Shown in pieces: positions 23,901 through 36,439 of a DNA stretch of 64,000 nucleotides. Positions within the stretch are counted from its first letter, which is position 1, and the number at the start of each line of letters is the position of its first letter. A program made the position numbers and the translations under genes. The stretch is from positions 57,373,407-57,437,406 of the forward strand of contig CM054115.1 of the NCBI GenBank assembly GCA_028673005.1, read 5' to 3'. The notes under the pieces were generated by a model. It saw only the letters and a list, made by a program, of their open reading frames with translations. It had not been told where the DNA came from and did not search any database. The stretch comes from Tanypteryx hageni (taxonomy: Eukaryota; Arthropoda; Insecta; Odonata; Petaluridae).

Positions 23901-25030
23901 TGCCGCACAAATACGCGTGTCAACTTAATATTCCGTTCGAATGTATTTGTAATATTTTATAACGCTAAATTATGAAATTTGGGAACACAAAGATCTACAT
24001 ATCCGCGATGGCTTTAAAGATATTAAAGCTAATATAAGTATTAAATAAATGATTAAATGGAAATTAGGCATCATAAGCTCTGTTTGGATCATCTTATTAA
24101 ATGTCGAATTTTAATTACATTTTTCTGCTTTTTAGCAAAACAGTAATATTTATTTGCGATTGTTTTCCCGAAAAGAATAAAAGCACCTTTTGTAATTAGA
24201 TCTACCATTCTTCCCTTACTTATTTAAAAGATTTTTGCTTTCCCTTACCCTATAATACTCTCTCTACGGTATGTGCAGATATGGGTGTTTTTTGGCGGGT
24301 TATTTCGCATTTTCCGTCTCACCACACCTCGACGAAAGCCCTCTCTCGCGTGGAAAAACGGTTCGGGTCGATTCCTACCTTATCGAAGAAGCGAGAGAGA
24401 GAGTGGATTTTACCGCGGAATTTTCTTTTTCGCCGTTATTTTATTTATTTCCGCGCGCACTCGGAGCTTCCCTCGAGGGACAATCGGCTCGCGACGGGAT
24501 TTTTCCAATTTTTCGGATTTTTTTGGATCCGAAATCTTTTCTTTCCTCTCCGAGCGAACGGTCGGTTGCTGTTGAATATTGGGGGAGAGGGAAATATCGA
24601 TGGATGCGGATGGCAAAGAGAGAGAGAGAGACAGAGAAAAAAGGGAATTAAAAAAAGAAGGGTTAATTCGTCCCGGATAATCTTTAAATAGTTCGTTACA
24701 GGGATCGATGTAGCTTAAGGACAGAGAGAGAGAGGGGGGGGGAGAATTGGGGAGGGGGGGGGGGGGGCTGATATTGGAGCGATTCCGAGCAATGAATAAC
24801 GTCGTCATCTCAAGAAAAAGATTGATTAAACACGTTAGGGTTTTTTGTTCTTTCGAAATGCTCTTCCGCACGTGGTTGAGCGATTAAAACCAATTAGAGG
24901 CAATCAGTTTTAATAGGGGGGATGATGGGGTGGGAGGAGGGAGCTTTATGCGGACCGAAAGGAAATAGGCTGTTGGCTCAGGAAATGAGTGTGACGGGAG
25001 CGGACATGTGTTGTTTGTGATTCTTTAGGG
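23901..25030. other. No gene; purine/pyrimidine-rich unique DNA with a G-run cluster
   Basis: Overlapping 100-150 codon frames at 24271-24871 arise in GC-richer sequence with GA tracts and look like nothing known. Long G runs lie at about 24733-24768. Confidence 0.5.
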
Positions 25031-25039
25031 TTGGCTCCT

Positions 25040-25390
25040 CAACCCCTCCCCAAACCCCCGCACCATCCCCATACCCCCCCGCACCCTCCCCATACCACCC
25101 GCACCCTCCCCATACCACCCGCACCCTCCCCATACCCCCCGCACCCTCCCCATACCCCCCGCACCCTCCCCATACCCCCCGCACCCTCCCCATACCCCCC
25201 GCACCCTCCCCATACCCCCCATTCCTTCCCCCACCCTCCCCATACCCTTCAACCTATTTCCAGCATTCTTCCCACACCCACCCCAGCACCCTTCCCTCAC
25301 CCTCCCCAGCACCCTTCCCACACCCTCCCCAGCACCCTTCCCACACCCTCCCCAGCACCCTCTCCAGCACCCTTCCCACACCCTCCCAAT
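25040..25390. repeat. C-rich minisatellite (units about 20 and 24 bp)
   Basis: The first part repeats GCACCCTCCCCATACCCCCC. The second part repeats CAGCACCCTTCCCACACC-type units. On the minus strand each unit supplies G6, G4 and G3 runs, dense enough for G-quadruplexes. The Pro-rich and Gly-rich open frames on the two strands are repeat translations. Confidence 0.9.
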
Positions 25391-28268
25391 ACTCTATCAT
25401 CCCAACCCTTCCCCACCCTCTCCCTGCACCCTCCTCGCACCATCTCCATCCCCGTCCACAATATCTCTCTCTCTCGGCGAGTTAACCTCGTTTAATTAGT
25501 TCATGTGGGACCCGCATTATATTAGTGGTGTTTGTGCATTCATCCGTGAGACTTCGTTACCCCCTCGGCATACATAAACCGACCTCTTCATCCCCTAAAT
25601 TTCACTGCCATTCACGCGACGATCGGCCACGTCGATTAGGCCCGAGGAATTTCGTTAATGGCATTGTTTTGTCAGACCCGTTTGTCCCTCGGGGGACCTG
25701 TAGGGGTTAGATGGGATTTTCTCCTTTATTGCTCTAGCTTAAGGAAGGTAGCGTAGCCAAGGGAATGGAATCTCTAAGGTATTCGGAAACGTAAAGTTGA
25801 TGTACATTGTACGTACGTCTTGTAGATTCGTGAAGGAAAATCTTCTGTGTAGTTAAGTTACCAAGTAGTCTTCCTCTTAACGCAGTGATACTTGAACCTT
25901 AAAGAGGTTTGCGAGGATGGCTGCTTGCTAGCTGAAGTGCGTACCTGTTTCGCTCCGGTGTTTTATGGCTCGAGCGGTAAACTCGATCGTGTATTGGACA
26001 CGTGCAGTAATACTAGTATAATGATTCACTTTTAAATAATTAATTTTTGAATCGTAGCAATCCGTTAACGATCCAGGGCTGTAACATTTCGAGCAGCCAC
26101 GGGTAGACTAAAAATTCGAGCGAATATTTACGACCGACGGATTATCACAATCGAGACGCGTCAAAGCGCGGGTGAGCGGCATGGGGAATAATGCTCGAAA
26201 ACACGAGAAGCGCCAGGCGAGGGAAATGCACCGTCCATTCGTGGCGCGCCGAGCTTCATCCACCTAAAACACTGGACGTCCGTGAGAGACAGGTGAGCGG
26301 GCAAAGGGAGAAGGGAAAAAAAGGAACGGAAAGGGTTTTATATTTTGGAGGTTCACGGGGCATGTGGGGTGGCTGGGAAATGAAGAAGGAAGAGGGAGTG
26401 GGAGGAAGCAGAGAGAGGGAGAGTGGGGATAATAGCTTTCGACGCGGAGAGGAAATGGAGGAGTTGGCGTGGGGGTGGACGAGTCGACTGCGGTGGTCTC
26501 TATAATGCGAAAGCGGTGGGTGCGCGCATTGCGGGGGAGGAAAGGGAGAGTCTTCTTTGGTTACCGTGAAAGGAGGAGCTCTGGTATACAAGAGGCGTGG
26601 CGCGTACAAGACCAATGGAGAGGTGGTGTGATAAGTAAGGGATACGAAATTGGAGAGGAAAGAGATGGACGAGTGAGATGAAAGGGTGTACATAAAAATA
26701 CACATACATTCTTATATCTGTATATTTATATAGGTATGGCTGTATGTGTATGTATGTATATATATATATTTATATATATATATTTATATATTTATTTATA
26801 TCCGTGCTCCAGACGGGCGTAGACTTATCCGCGAGGCTCTTCCACCGATTAAATTGCATCTCGACTCGAGAGAGAGGCACGCCAGGAAAGTTTTTTACCT
26901 CGAGGAAACGTTTCGTTCGATTTTTTCTCCTCTTCTTCAAGATGTTCCGGTGTAATAAAAATAATAATTCGGCAGGCATCTCTGGCGCAATTTTCTTAAT
27001 GTGGGAAGCACTCCGAGGGCTTGAGGGAAGGGCGTTGGTGGTATTGTGTTATTTTTTCTCGAAGGAGACGGTTGCCAAGCGAAACTTTCGATTACTACGG
27101 CTTCGGGTGTCGGTAACCTAAGCCGGGAGAAAATGTCATGTGTTTAGCCATCCGTGTCCCAATAGTAACCGAATAATTTCGGTGGGTTATCCTACGGAAC
27201 ATACGACGGAAGTTGGAAGCGGTCCCTCCTAAGTTTTCCTTCCTTCAAGGGTTGTATAGAGAGAGAAAGAGTGAGAATAAGAGAGAGGCAGGGTAGTTTT
27301 CCAGGGATTGCGTTTATATTAAGAGGGACAGGGGAAGAGTGAGAGAGAGAGACAGTTTCATGTATTGGATTCTTGAGAGCTATCTTTGGCTGTGTGGAAA
27401 CGGGGGAGGACGCGGAGATAAGGAGAAAGGTCGAGATGCTGGGAGTGGGAGGAGGAAGAGGTGAGGTTTTTGAGAGGTCGCGTCGGATGGTGCATTGAAT
27501 ATGTGAGGAAGTAAAGGGGTCGAGATTTCGAGGAGGGCAAGGCAGGCGGGCGAAGGGACGGCGCTGCTAAGAGCTTAAAAAATAAACGAAAACGAAGTTT
27601 TTTTTATTATTTATCCGGGGGTGAGAGTGGGGAAGAAGGATTTTTAGCACTCACGGAATGGGTGGAGAGTCGCCGATGGGAATGAAGCGAAACGAAGTGG
27701 ACCACGCTCGCGCGATAGCGCGAGGGTGAAAGGAATACGGGCGGCGGCGAGTTTTAGGGGGCTTGGCCTTATCGGGTTAAGATGACGCGGGAACTGAACT
27801 GACGTCGGTGGAGATGTTTGTGGCAGCAATTAGGAAAGGGTTAGTTTGAAACGATCGCTTGTTAATTAGGGTTAGGCGTCCTTATCTAGTCGTGCGCGGG
27901 TACTTTGATAGGGTGAGGAGGAAACGATGGATCACGACTGAAGTTTTGGCGGGTTATTATTGTTTAACCCTTGTCGTTTCCCCTTTTCGATACCGAAGCT
28001 TAATCGGATTTGTTTTATCCGCATTATTTTTCTTGCGAAATTCCAACTTATTTCATGTTGCGCGACTAAGAAGTTACCTTAGTAAGCGAGATCGATTGTA
28101 AGACAACATTACAAAGGGTCATGACTTTTATGATTCGTTTTTGTAAAAACCTAGACTGTGGGTTCGCGCTTTCAGACCTAGTTGGGTCGCCGACACCTGC
28201 CATCTGCCGTTCTAGCGAGTTCCAAGTTAACTGTTGGAGTAAATTTATTTTGTTGGTGAGCTTGAATC
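25391..28268. other. No gene recognised; GC-richer unique DNA
   Basis: Open frames at 26191-26709 and 26744-27121 lie in GA-rich or AT-microsatellite sequence and show no domain. GA-rich tracts occur near 26390-26430 and 27258-27350. Confidence 0.5.
26741..26801. repeat. TA/TTTA microsatellite
   Basis: Interrupted TA runs with TTTA and TGTA variants. Confidence 0.9.
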
Positions 28269-28272
28269 TTAA

Positions 28273-28558
28273 ACCTCAACTACTATGGTGGGGTCAGTTT
28301 TGACCCCATCGCCCCCGTTTTTGTCGATGCACGCTAGATGGCCTATATTTTGTTTATCTTTTCCCCTATCAATAAAGAATGTATCTGTTTCAAAGAAATG
28401 GTCGATTTGGATCCTTCTGCGTTCCCTTTGGCCAACAAAGTTAAAATTTTCAGTTATAAACATTTTAACGACAATTTTATCTCTATTGAAAATTTTGGGG
28501 TCGGCGTTGATCCCACGAATGTACTTATGTGACTCTAAATAACGATAGTAGTACAGGA
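28273..28558. mobile_element. piggyBac-type MITE flanked by TTAA
   Basis: TTAA occurs exactly at both borders (28269-28272 and 28559-28562). The left end ACCTCAACTACTATGG and the inverse of the right end, TCCTGTACTACTATCG, match at 12 of 16 bases. Just inside the left end is a short palindrome, GGGGTCAGTTTTGACCCC. The 286-bp interior encodes no recognisable protein. TTAA duplications plus a terminal inverted repeat support piggyBac-type mobilisation, though the ends do not begin with the usual CCC. Confidence 0.65.
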
Positions 28559-28562
28559 TTAA

Positions 28563-30075
28563 ATATCACATCCCGGTAGTGTTTCATAGATTATCTAGGA
28601 TAGTTCATCTTCCTGAAAACTGTTGACCGAACCTGTTTTAATGTACTGCTTTATGTCTGGAAGACCTAACTCATCGGTAACGCTCTGGCCTCGAGATGAG
28701 CTCTGTGATTTGATTTTGAATTTTTTTAGGGAGACCCACTGGTATAAAAACAAAGAAAATGATGGTAATTTTTAAATTAAACCTGAAGGAGTGGTTGGTG
28801 GAAATAGATGGGTGACATTTCTTGTATTACAAAGATCGCGGGAATGGACTTCATTTTGCAATACTTTTGCGTAACTGTAATTATTGTTTTGATTATTATA
28901 GGTCGTTTGAAACAGTATAATATCGGAAAAGGATAATATTGCTCGTCTTTTATCGCTTTCATTTTTCTATGGGAATATTTATAATGGTTTAGCATGTCTA
29001 TAATTTACAACCGCTGCAATGAAATCGGTTTGTTTGACTTAGAAATTCGAAACCACCATATGACGCGTCATCCGCCTGCCCAGGAAATTATAGAATATGA
29101 GCTATAATTGAATGGTAATCGAAGTATCACTTGTATCGCTCGGGTGGGTATCATGGGTCCCTCACCAACCCTTCATCAAGTCCCTGCACCTACTCCGCCC
29201 CACTCATGCTGCTTTAATGAATTCATCCGCGGGATTTCGCGTGCTCTTGTGCCAAGTGTGGCGGAAGCCAGAAATGGACGACTTTTGAGGCTTGTAACGC
29301 AAAAATCAATACGTAAATACAGCAAATTAACAGTGGCGAGCGAGGTCACGGAGGATTGGATCCGTTCCGTGTGTGTAAATCCGAGCGTGGCATTCACGTG
29401 TGAAAGCGAACGGTATTCGCGGAATGATTTCACTTCTGGATCCGGAATCCATTCCAAGATCGCGTTGTTTTATTTTCGTTCGTTGAAAGAGATTTACTTA
29501 TTTACTCGTGATTTATTCGAAGGATTTTAAACGATGCTATTCTTAAAATTTACGGAAGCGACTTTTTTTCGGATGTTTCCCTTTTGGTTTTTGTCAAATC
29601 TTGCTGAGATAAGTGGGGGGAAAATGCGTGGTGGGTTTTTTTTACGCGCGACCTTGAGATTGAGCCTAAGGCTGTCGTGGCGCGTTTTAAATTTAATGCG
29701 CGTGAAAAATCGTCTGGAGAAAAGGACAGGGGTCGCTCGTCTGTTTTAGCGATTCTTTCGAAATACTTTCGCCGACTTCGGAGGCAGTCGCATTTTGTAT
29801 TGTTGTCAGGTTTCGTCGTAATGCCTTTTGATTGTTTGTAAAGTCGACTTTAACGGAAGAAGCATGTTTAGAATCGTATAAAAAAAGGAGTTATGCACGG
29901 CGTAAGGAGGAGAAATTCACGCCCTGAAGCTCGAGTGGTAAATCATTAAAGCGCTTTGCTTTGGGAATTAAAAAATGATTTGTTTATCTCTCTATCATAT
30001 TTTTTGGGGGTAAAACTCCAATCCTTTCGTCTTCCTGACATACAGCACAGCATGCATAACAATTGGCCGGTTACA
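28563..30075. other. No gene recognised
   Basis: The largest frame (29108-29530) has no recognisable domain. Two weak tRNA A-box-like stretches near 28675 and 29930 may be old SINE heads but are not convincing. Confidence 0.5.
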
Positions 30076-30083
30076 TCCCAAAC

Positions 30084-30369
30084 CAGTGGCTCCCAAACTG
30101 CGGTCCGCGGGGCACATCCAGCCCGCCGTGAGTTTAACAGTTAAAGGACACAAATTAGCAAAAAGAAAATAGAAAATTATAAAAAACAATATATTTTCTC
30201 TTTACCCATAATAGATAAATACGTTTAAACAAATCATGTGATGAAATTAAGTGAAGATCCTATGCAGACAGACATTAACTGTAAAGATGAGAATATTTTT
30301 GAATGCGGCCAGCGATGAGTGCAGCAACGGGTTATGTGACCCTCGAGCCGAAAAGTTTAAGCACCGCTG
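30084..30369. mobile_element. hAT MITE
   Basis: The left end is CAGTGGCTCCCAAACTGCGG; the right end read inward is CAGCGGTGCTTAAACTTTTC. The flanking 8-mers TCCCAAAC (30076-30083) and TTCTAAAC (30370-30377) differ only by two C/T changes. A segment around GATCCTATGCAGACAG (30257-30303) is shared with the tRNA-palindrome insertion at 21.7 kb. Non-coding. Confidence 0.8.
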
Positions 30370-30377
30370 TTCTAAAC

Positions 30378-33000
30378 TACATCCCGTCTCTCATCTGCTC
30401 CTTTTGGCGATGAACTATATATATTGCTTCTCATTTTCAATGAAAGCGTCATTTGCTCGTCTAGTTGACGCACGTACTGTGCAAGGGTGATAACTCTGCC
30501 GAGGGATGCACACACGGAGATGCCTTTTCTTTTGACATGTGCGGCCTAATGCAGAGAACCACGTTCCCCTTTTTTATCACTGTTAAAATTTAACAACGCA
30601 TTTGCCCACTCACTGTAATTTAGGTCCTAAATGATGGTTATGAGAGGGCGAGGAGAGGGGTGGGTACATTGTTGCCAATTTACCTAGGAGTGTTAAGGGT
30701 TTGTTCACTTTTTTGCATACGGTCTCTTAGAATGTTAACTCGCTATTCTAGGAAGTTGCGGTTTTAAGGCGAGTCAGTGGGAACGCTACGAGTCCTCTTT
30801 CCGCGAATTTGATATGTATGCCGTGAAGTTGAACTCATTGACCGGCTGAAATGTATAGTGGCAGAGAGTCATCAACTTGAAATATGTATTCTGTGGAAAT
30901 ATAATGGTTGGGTCTAATTAGCGCGGGAAGAGGCCTAAAAATAATATCTTCGCCGTAGCTTTGATTTCGCCCCAGAAGTGATTTCTGTTTGTTTTAAGAG
31001 CATTTAAATTTGATTTCCTTTATTACTGGAGGGAATTTTCAAGTCAAGCAACGTCGCAGCTATGGCAGCGCGCATTCTCTCCATCATGGTCTTAATAAAG
31101 CACGCATTTTTGCCATTCATACGTGTAGCGTCTCACGGTAATTGGCCTAAAAATGTTTCATTTTGTTCCTGGGAACTAGTGGATTGGTGTCGTGTTTTCT
31201 CTTAAAAAGTGGATCCAACAAAACATTTCCTCATACAACGGCGTTAAGTTTATTTAGATTAATGAATAGGAATGTGGTTTTTTTTGCGGTTTTAAAAGAA
31301 AAAAATTCTTTTTCGCGAAGAGTGTAACTGCCTGGGTTCGCAGATGAAAAATAACCGCGGAGGATTGGCTCATCACCGAGGATGATGCAATGCAATTTTT
31401 CGGCGCGACGCTTTAGAATTAATGCAAAGCGCCACCCGCGTGAAAAAATTGCAGCGCTGACTAAAAAAAGGCTCGGCAAAAATTTCTTCGAAATTTTTAT
31501 TTTAATTGTGAGCCGGGAAACGCTCGTTTTATTTCTTTCGCACCGCTGGCATGTAACGTGCCTTTGCGTGTTGCGAAACGCTCGCGATCTCGGACTGACG
31601 TAGATCACGCTCGAGTTGCCGCCTGGAATGTCCATGTAGAGTCTATGCGGGCCTCCTGGCTCGATTAGTTAGCATTAGAGGAAAGAAAGAAGTGCTGCCG
31701 AGGTTTATGTTTAATCCCGAGAGTGTTCTACGTTTCGTGTCAAACTGCATATGTACACGCTATGTGTGTTTTAGAAATTCTCCGATTTATACGTGGTGAC
31801 TCAGGTTACCGTTTTTTTATCGCGTTGCTGCGCCAATGCTCGAAGCGTGATTTTCGGACATTTTCCCGAAAACCGTTGTGATTGTGGGAAAAGTTTGTTT
31901 GTGGCTATGGAAATGTTTTCCCGTGATTCTTAAAGCGATGCATATTCATCAAGTGGATTTCGAAATAACAAGTGTGGCAGTTAAGCGATGTTTGTACATA
32001 GTAACCAGATTCGGATGGTGATTTGCCGTCAAAAGTCGTTGTTGAATAGCTGATGAGAATTCTAAAAACTGACTCAAATCTTGAATTTCAGCTTTCGCGT
32101 TTAAATATTCCCGCGAATTGCTGACATTTTTTTGTCGATGTCAGAAAAAAAAACACTTAAATGGCACTCGCATAGTACTTGACCGAATAAATGGTCCATG
32201 AAAAAACATTTATGTATATTCAAAAAGTCGATTTGTCCGTATAATTGAAAACGGTTAAAGTTGTTTGATCGGCGAATTCAAATGGTCCAGCGGTGGTGGG
32301 TTTGTAATGTTTAATACATTTCCCTTTCGTTTCTGAAAAATAAGAAATGTTTTTGCTTTACTTTTTAATTTTATTATGGATTTATTTTGAATATAATTAG
32401 TTTCTGCGCAAATTAAATATACTAGGGTAAAGCGAGGAGAGACGACGCACAATTCAACAAAAAATCGTCGATTTTAGAATGGGTGAGAAATCATGATACC
32501 GCTGATAATAATTCATTCTACAGCTATTAGTTATATTAGGGAAAATAGAAACAGTTTTTTAAAAATGCATCAAATATGATTTTAAGCGATTTTTCAAAAC
32601 CCCGTTTTTTGTCATATCTCCTCCTAGGGTAACGTATTGGTAAACCGTAAAGTAAGATCCACTTAAGATACCACAATTTTTTATATTTCATATTTATTAC
32701 AGAAGTATTGACATGGTCGTAAATAGTAAGTTCAAGAAGCGTAAAAATGAGAGGTAACTTTAAAAAATATTGGCCCTCTTGATTGTTATCAGCGAGAATC
32801 GACACAGCTCCCCCAAAGTTCAGAAAATACGCAAAGATAAACAATAATCCAAATTAATAAGACAGCAAAAATGTAGAAGACATTGAAAAACAGTATTCTC
32901 TGGAAAACAAAATAATGAGAATGTAAGATAGTGAATATTGGTTACAAAAATTGGAAGGTTTAAATAGAAAACGTAACAAACTTAAGCAATAAAATGAACT
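30378..33000. other. No gene recognised
   Basis: Frames at 31231-31635 and 32536-32844 show no recognised family. I see no terminal repeats. Confidence 0.5.
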
Positions 33001-33237
33001 TATTTTAGTTATTTTTTTCTTTTCTCTTTTCATTTCTACCACACAAAGCACACATGTCAGAGAAGATAGAACAGATATCGTGTAACCATCTGTCACACAC
33101 TTTACACCGGATCCAGTCTGTTGTAGACAGTTAAAGTTCAAGGCACTCGACACATCTATGTTGTAGTCATCAAATTGATCATCAGACAGGAGTATTGGTT
33201 CCTTATCATCTTCTGACGATGACGACTGTAAATCCAA
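33001..33237 (-). pseudogene. pogo/Tigger-like transposase, C-terminal zinc-binding tail (broken)
   Basis: Minus-strand reading gives an acidic stretch (SSSSEDDKEPILLSDDQFDD) and then, after a small frame change near 33110, a tail with DWIRCKVCDRWLHDIC followed by C-x2-C (MCALCGR). A C-x2-C...W-x-H-x2-C tail after an acidic linker is typical of many pogo/Tigger-type DDE transposases. The catalytic part is absent. Directly upstream on the minus strand is an intron-like interval (33300 to 33226, donor GTAAGT, acceptor TTTACAG, 75 nt). Other PHD-like proteins could look similar, so the family call is tentative. Confidence 0.5.
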
Positions 33238-33529
33238 ACGCCGCGATAAACATGCGAAATCAAAATAATATAAATGATATATGAAAATTCAGGCACTTAC
33301 CAACAACAGCTGTGAATGAAATTCGTTTGTAAATCACACGAAAAACTGCACATTAAAGAATAAATTTGTCGTTTATTTTCTCCTTCACTGCTCACGCTGC
33401 ACTGACCGCCGTTGCTGCCCCGTCTATGATTATGGAAACTAGAGACGCGTCATTTCTCCTAACCCTGTCATCTCTCCTCGCTGTACTCTATATTATTTCA
33501 AAAATGATATTACATTTTATTTATTGGTT

Positions 33530-33610
33530 GTTGGATGACGCTATGGGGGTCGCAGTGAGATCGGCTGCCTTAAGAGGGTCTCACAAATACATTGAGCCTG
33601 GGAACCGCTG
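33530..33610. mobile_element. Right end of a hAT-type element
   Basis: The stretch GAGCCTGGGAACCGCTG, read inward CAGCGGTTCCCAGGCTC, is a typical hAT end. It is preceded by GGGGGTCGCAGTGAG, resembling hAT subterminal sequence. No matching left end or duplication of GTCTTTGG was found, so the element is truncated. Confidence 0.5.
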
Positions 33611-33618
33611 GTCTTTGG

Positions 33619-35939
33619 AACCGAATACAATTTATCTGACATCCAACCTGCGATTGAAAGAGTTCCAAGCCCAATCGTCTCGGTTCACATCCCAGTTGCA
33701 GTACTACGTTCTGTCGTCGTGTATGTTCTCAACACTCACGGCATAGCACACTCGAGCTTTTACGGATTGGACAAGCAAATAATCCGTTCCAAGTTTTCAA
33801 TTCAATTGATAATTATAGATATTGCCTTATGGAAGAATAAATATAAAAATAAGTTCTTAAAATGAAATATTGAAAAAATGATATTCCTAAAGAAGTCCTT
33901 CTACCTATAAATCTACTGTCGATGAATGCCGCTGATGACGGCTGCCTGTGCGTATATGGTTGTTTCATATTTTTTTAGTACCTACTTATGTTTTCATTTT
34001 CGATTTTCAAGCGCTAAAATTGTTCAGAATGTTTCAAATATCCATACTTTTTAGGTATTTTCAATCTTTTCGATTTTTTATTTTCGTTGGAACATTTGTC
34101 CGGCTTCGTTCGATGGTCGTTCGGCGTTTAAACAGGACCCGAGTTTAGTTCGTCTCGAATGGTTGGGTGAAGCCTTACGACTGTTTCAGCCTGGCCTTAT
34201 TTAAGTACGTCCCGGAAGGTTGGCGGAAAAAAAAATCGCCCGCATAACGGCTGATTTATCGTAATCGGATTTTCTCTCAGCTAGTCAGTTTCTTCTCCTG
34301 GGCGTGATTTTTTTTCCTTCGCCTCCTCCCCGGATGGTCAAGCTCTTTGTGCGTATTATTTTTTTATTTCAAAGAAACTCGTTTCAAGACCTATTTTATG
34401 CTTTCATTACGGCGCCCGGGAAATGCGAACAGGTTCGCGAAGGGAAATGAGAGGAGTCGACGAAGTCTTTAAGAAACGAAGCTGATTTTTTTACGCATCA
34501 TTGCGAGTTAACCTGTAGTTTTTTCTTCTTCTTTTTTTTTTTAAAGCCTCGTTCGGACCTGCGCGGTGAGAATGATGGCGATGTCTGAATTATCGTCGGC
34601 TGAGTTGGCTTCCGTTGTTAAATAGGAAGTTTTTTTTCTCTCGATCTCGTGCTCTTCTCTCGCGGTGAATTTGGCATGGGGCCCACGGATAGATTAGTCG
34701 TCATACATTTCGTCCTAATGGGTGGACGTTGAGCAGGGGATGCGTCCCACTTCTGCGGCGGAGAGGTTCTCAATAAAGCATGTGTGCAGCTGCAATTTAC
34801 CCGTTATGCTAGATAAGAAGCGGAATGGTGAGGCCATTCCATCCTTAATTTATCTCCGACTGAGTTAATGTTGCGCTCGACTCTCTAAGGACCACGGCGT
34901 GGTTTCGATAGGCTGCGATATTCATCGCGGGGGTGGATGCGTGTTAAAAAATCTCGCGGAAAAGGTTGGAAAGTTAACGACGGAATTTGATTTATTGGCG
35001 TGAGGTATATTATTTATACGCCAAACGATTTTATTGAAAGAAAGTTTGCCTTAATGTTAAGAAAGTTTGACTTAATCTTTTTAAGTGGTAAGTTGAGTGA
35101 GCGATTATAAGTAGATGAGAATGTCACGTCGAAATCTCCGAGTCGTTCCGCCCGATTCTGCGCATTCGTTAAAAAATGACGGAAAAATCATTCCCGTAAG
35201 GCTCTTAGATATTTGAACGTTTTGTAACAATTATAGGAAAACTTCTCGTAGAAGTCGAAGTTCGGTTGTAGCCATTTATTAAGTTTTCATCGGTATAGTT
35301 TCTTTATCGGGGATAAAATGCGTTTTAGTCGGTACAAGTTTGATTCTTTTTTCCAGCCGATATAACCCGCGATGCTCTTATGTATTAGTTCATTATTTAT
35401 CTATTAGCATTAACTTAGAAGGCAGGCTTTGCGCCTGGGAAGGGGTAGAAAAACTACTTCCTCGGAATCATATTATGGCAAAAATAATAATTTTAATAGC
35501 GCGGTGAACAAAACAAAACATTACATTTATTTATATATTTATTACGAAAAAATCCATCTACAGCAGAGAGGCCAATTACAGCAGACTGGGTCCAAAAAGG
35601 AATTACCACACAACAAATGCTAAAATATGACAAAATAAACAGAAGTATATAACAAATTAACAATGAACGAAGAACTGAGGTAAAATAACAACTACATCAA
35701 GTGTTAACGACCAATGATTAAGCGACTCGGAGGCATTGTCGAGTAAGGTTCTCAGAGGAGCGTGAAAAATGTCACAGGATGAGACTGTAGGAGATTAATA
35801 AGAAGAGGAAAAAAGGAAGCGGCGAATGCAGGATAAGCGTGGAGTGTCTACGGCGAAAATGGAATAGACGCGAGTCTTTTTAGCTGGAACACGAAACTTT
35901 ATAATCGCAAGTAATTCAGGTGAGTCGATTTCGGCATCT
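33619..35939. other. No gene recognised
   Basis: No frame above about 80 codons and no recognised domain. The 35429-35800 stretch is A-rich, close to the LINE that follows. Confidence 0.5.
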
Positions 35940-36163
35940 ACGGCTTTAAAAGAATTGAAGGTAAAATAGAAAAGGAGCTGCAAGATAATCAGATTCAGAA
36001 GAAGAAGAGGGACAAGAGATGAGGATGATGATAGAAAGAGCACTAGAAGTCAATAAGGATATGTACTTTTGTTTTGTAGATTGGGAGAAAGCTTTTGACC
36101 GAGAGAAATGGGATAAAATGTTCGGTATTTTAAATAAAATAGGGATAGATTGGAAAGATAAAA
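35940..36163 (+). pseudogene. LINE A (RTE-like), 5' part of the reverse transcriptase
   Basis: The reading starts around LKRIEGKIEKELQDNQ, passes a frameshift at about 36010 after RRGTRDE, and continues MMIERALEVNKDMYFCFVDWEKAFD, which is RT motif A with its catalytic Asp. This is the endonuclease/reverse-transcriptase type common in insects. The 5' end with the endonuclease is missing, as usual for truncated LINE copies. The reading is cut at 36163 by a hAT insertion and resumes at 38851. Confidence 0.85.
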
Positions 36164-36439
36164 TAGGGCCCTGCGAAGCTTCGAGATTCGATTTGAATTC
36201 GGATCGGATTTAAAGATTCGATTCGATATCGAAAAAAAAACGATTCTTAAATTTTGAATCGGCAAACAATATATCGACCAATGAAAGTTTGATTCTTAAT
36301 AAATTATTGGTCTAATTTTAACCCTCATAGTGTAATACTCTAAATATAAGGTACTGGTGAGAAGATTTTGTTATTTGGATCATCCTCCCCTCCCTCCCCC
36401 TCCCCAAGGCATAAACACATACACGACGGTCAAAATATG

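Noticed and set aside
25025..25495. Pro-rich (plus) and Gly-rich (minus) frames resembling structural proteins
   Set aside because: The period of the peptide equals the minisatellite unit and both strands are open; no signal peptide or flanking coding sequence.
28660..28740. tRNA-like heads near 28.68, 29.93, 25.97 and 31.65 kb
   Set aside because: Only A-box-like stretches are visible; B boxes are missing or badly mutated and no shared body was found.
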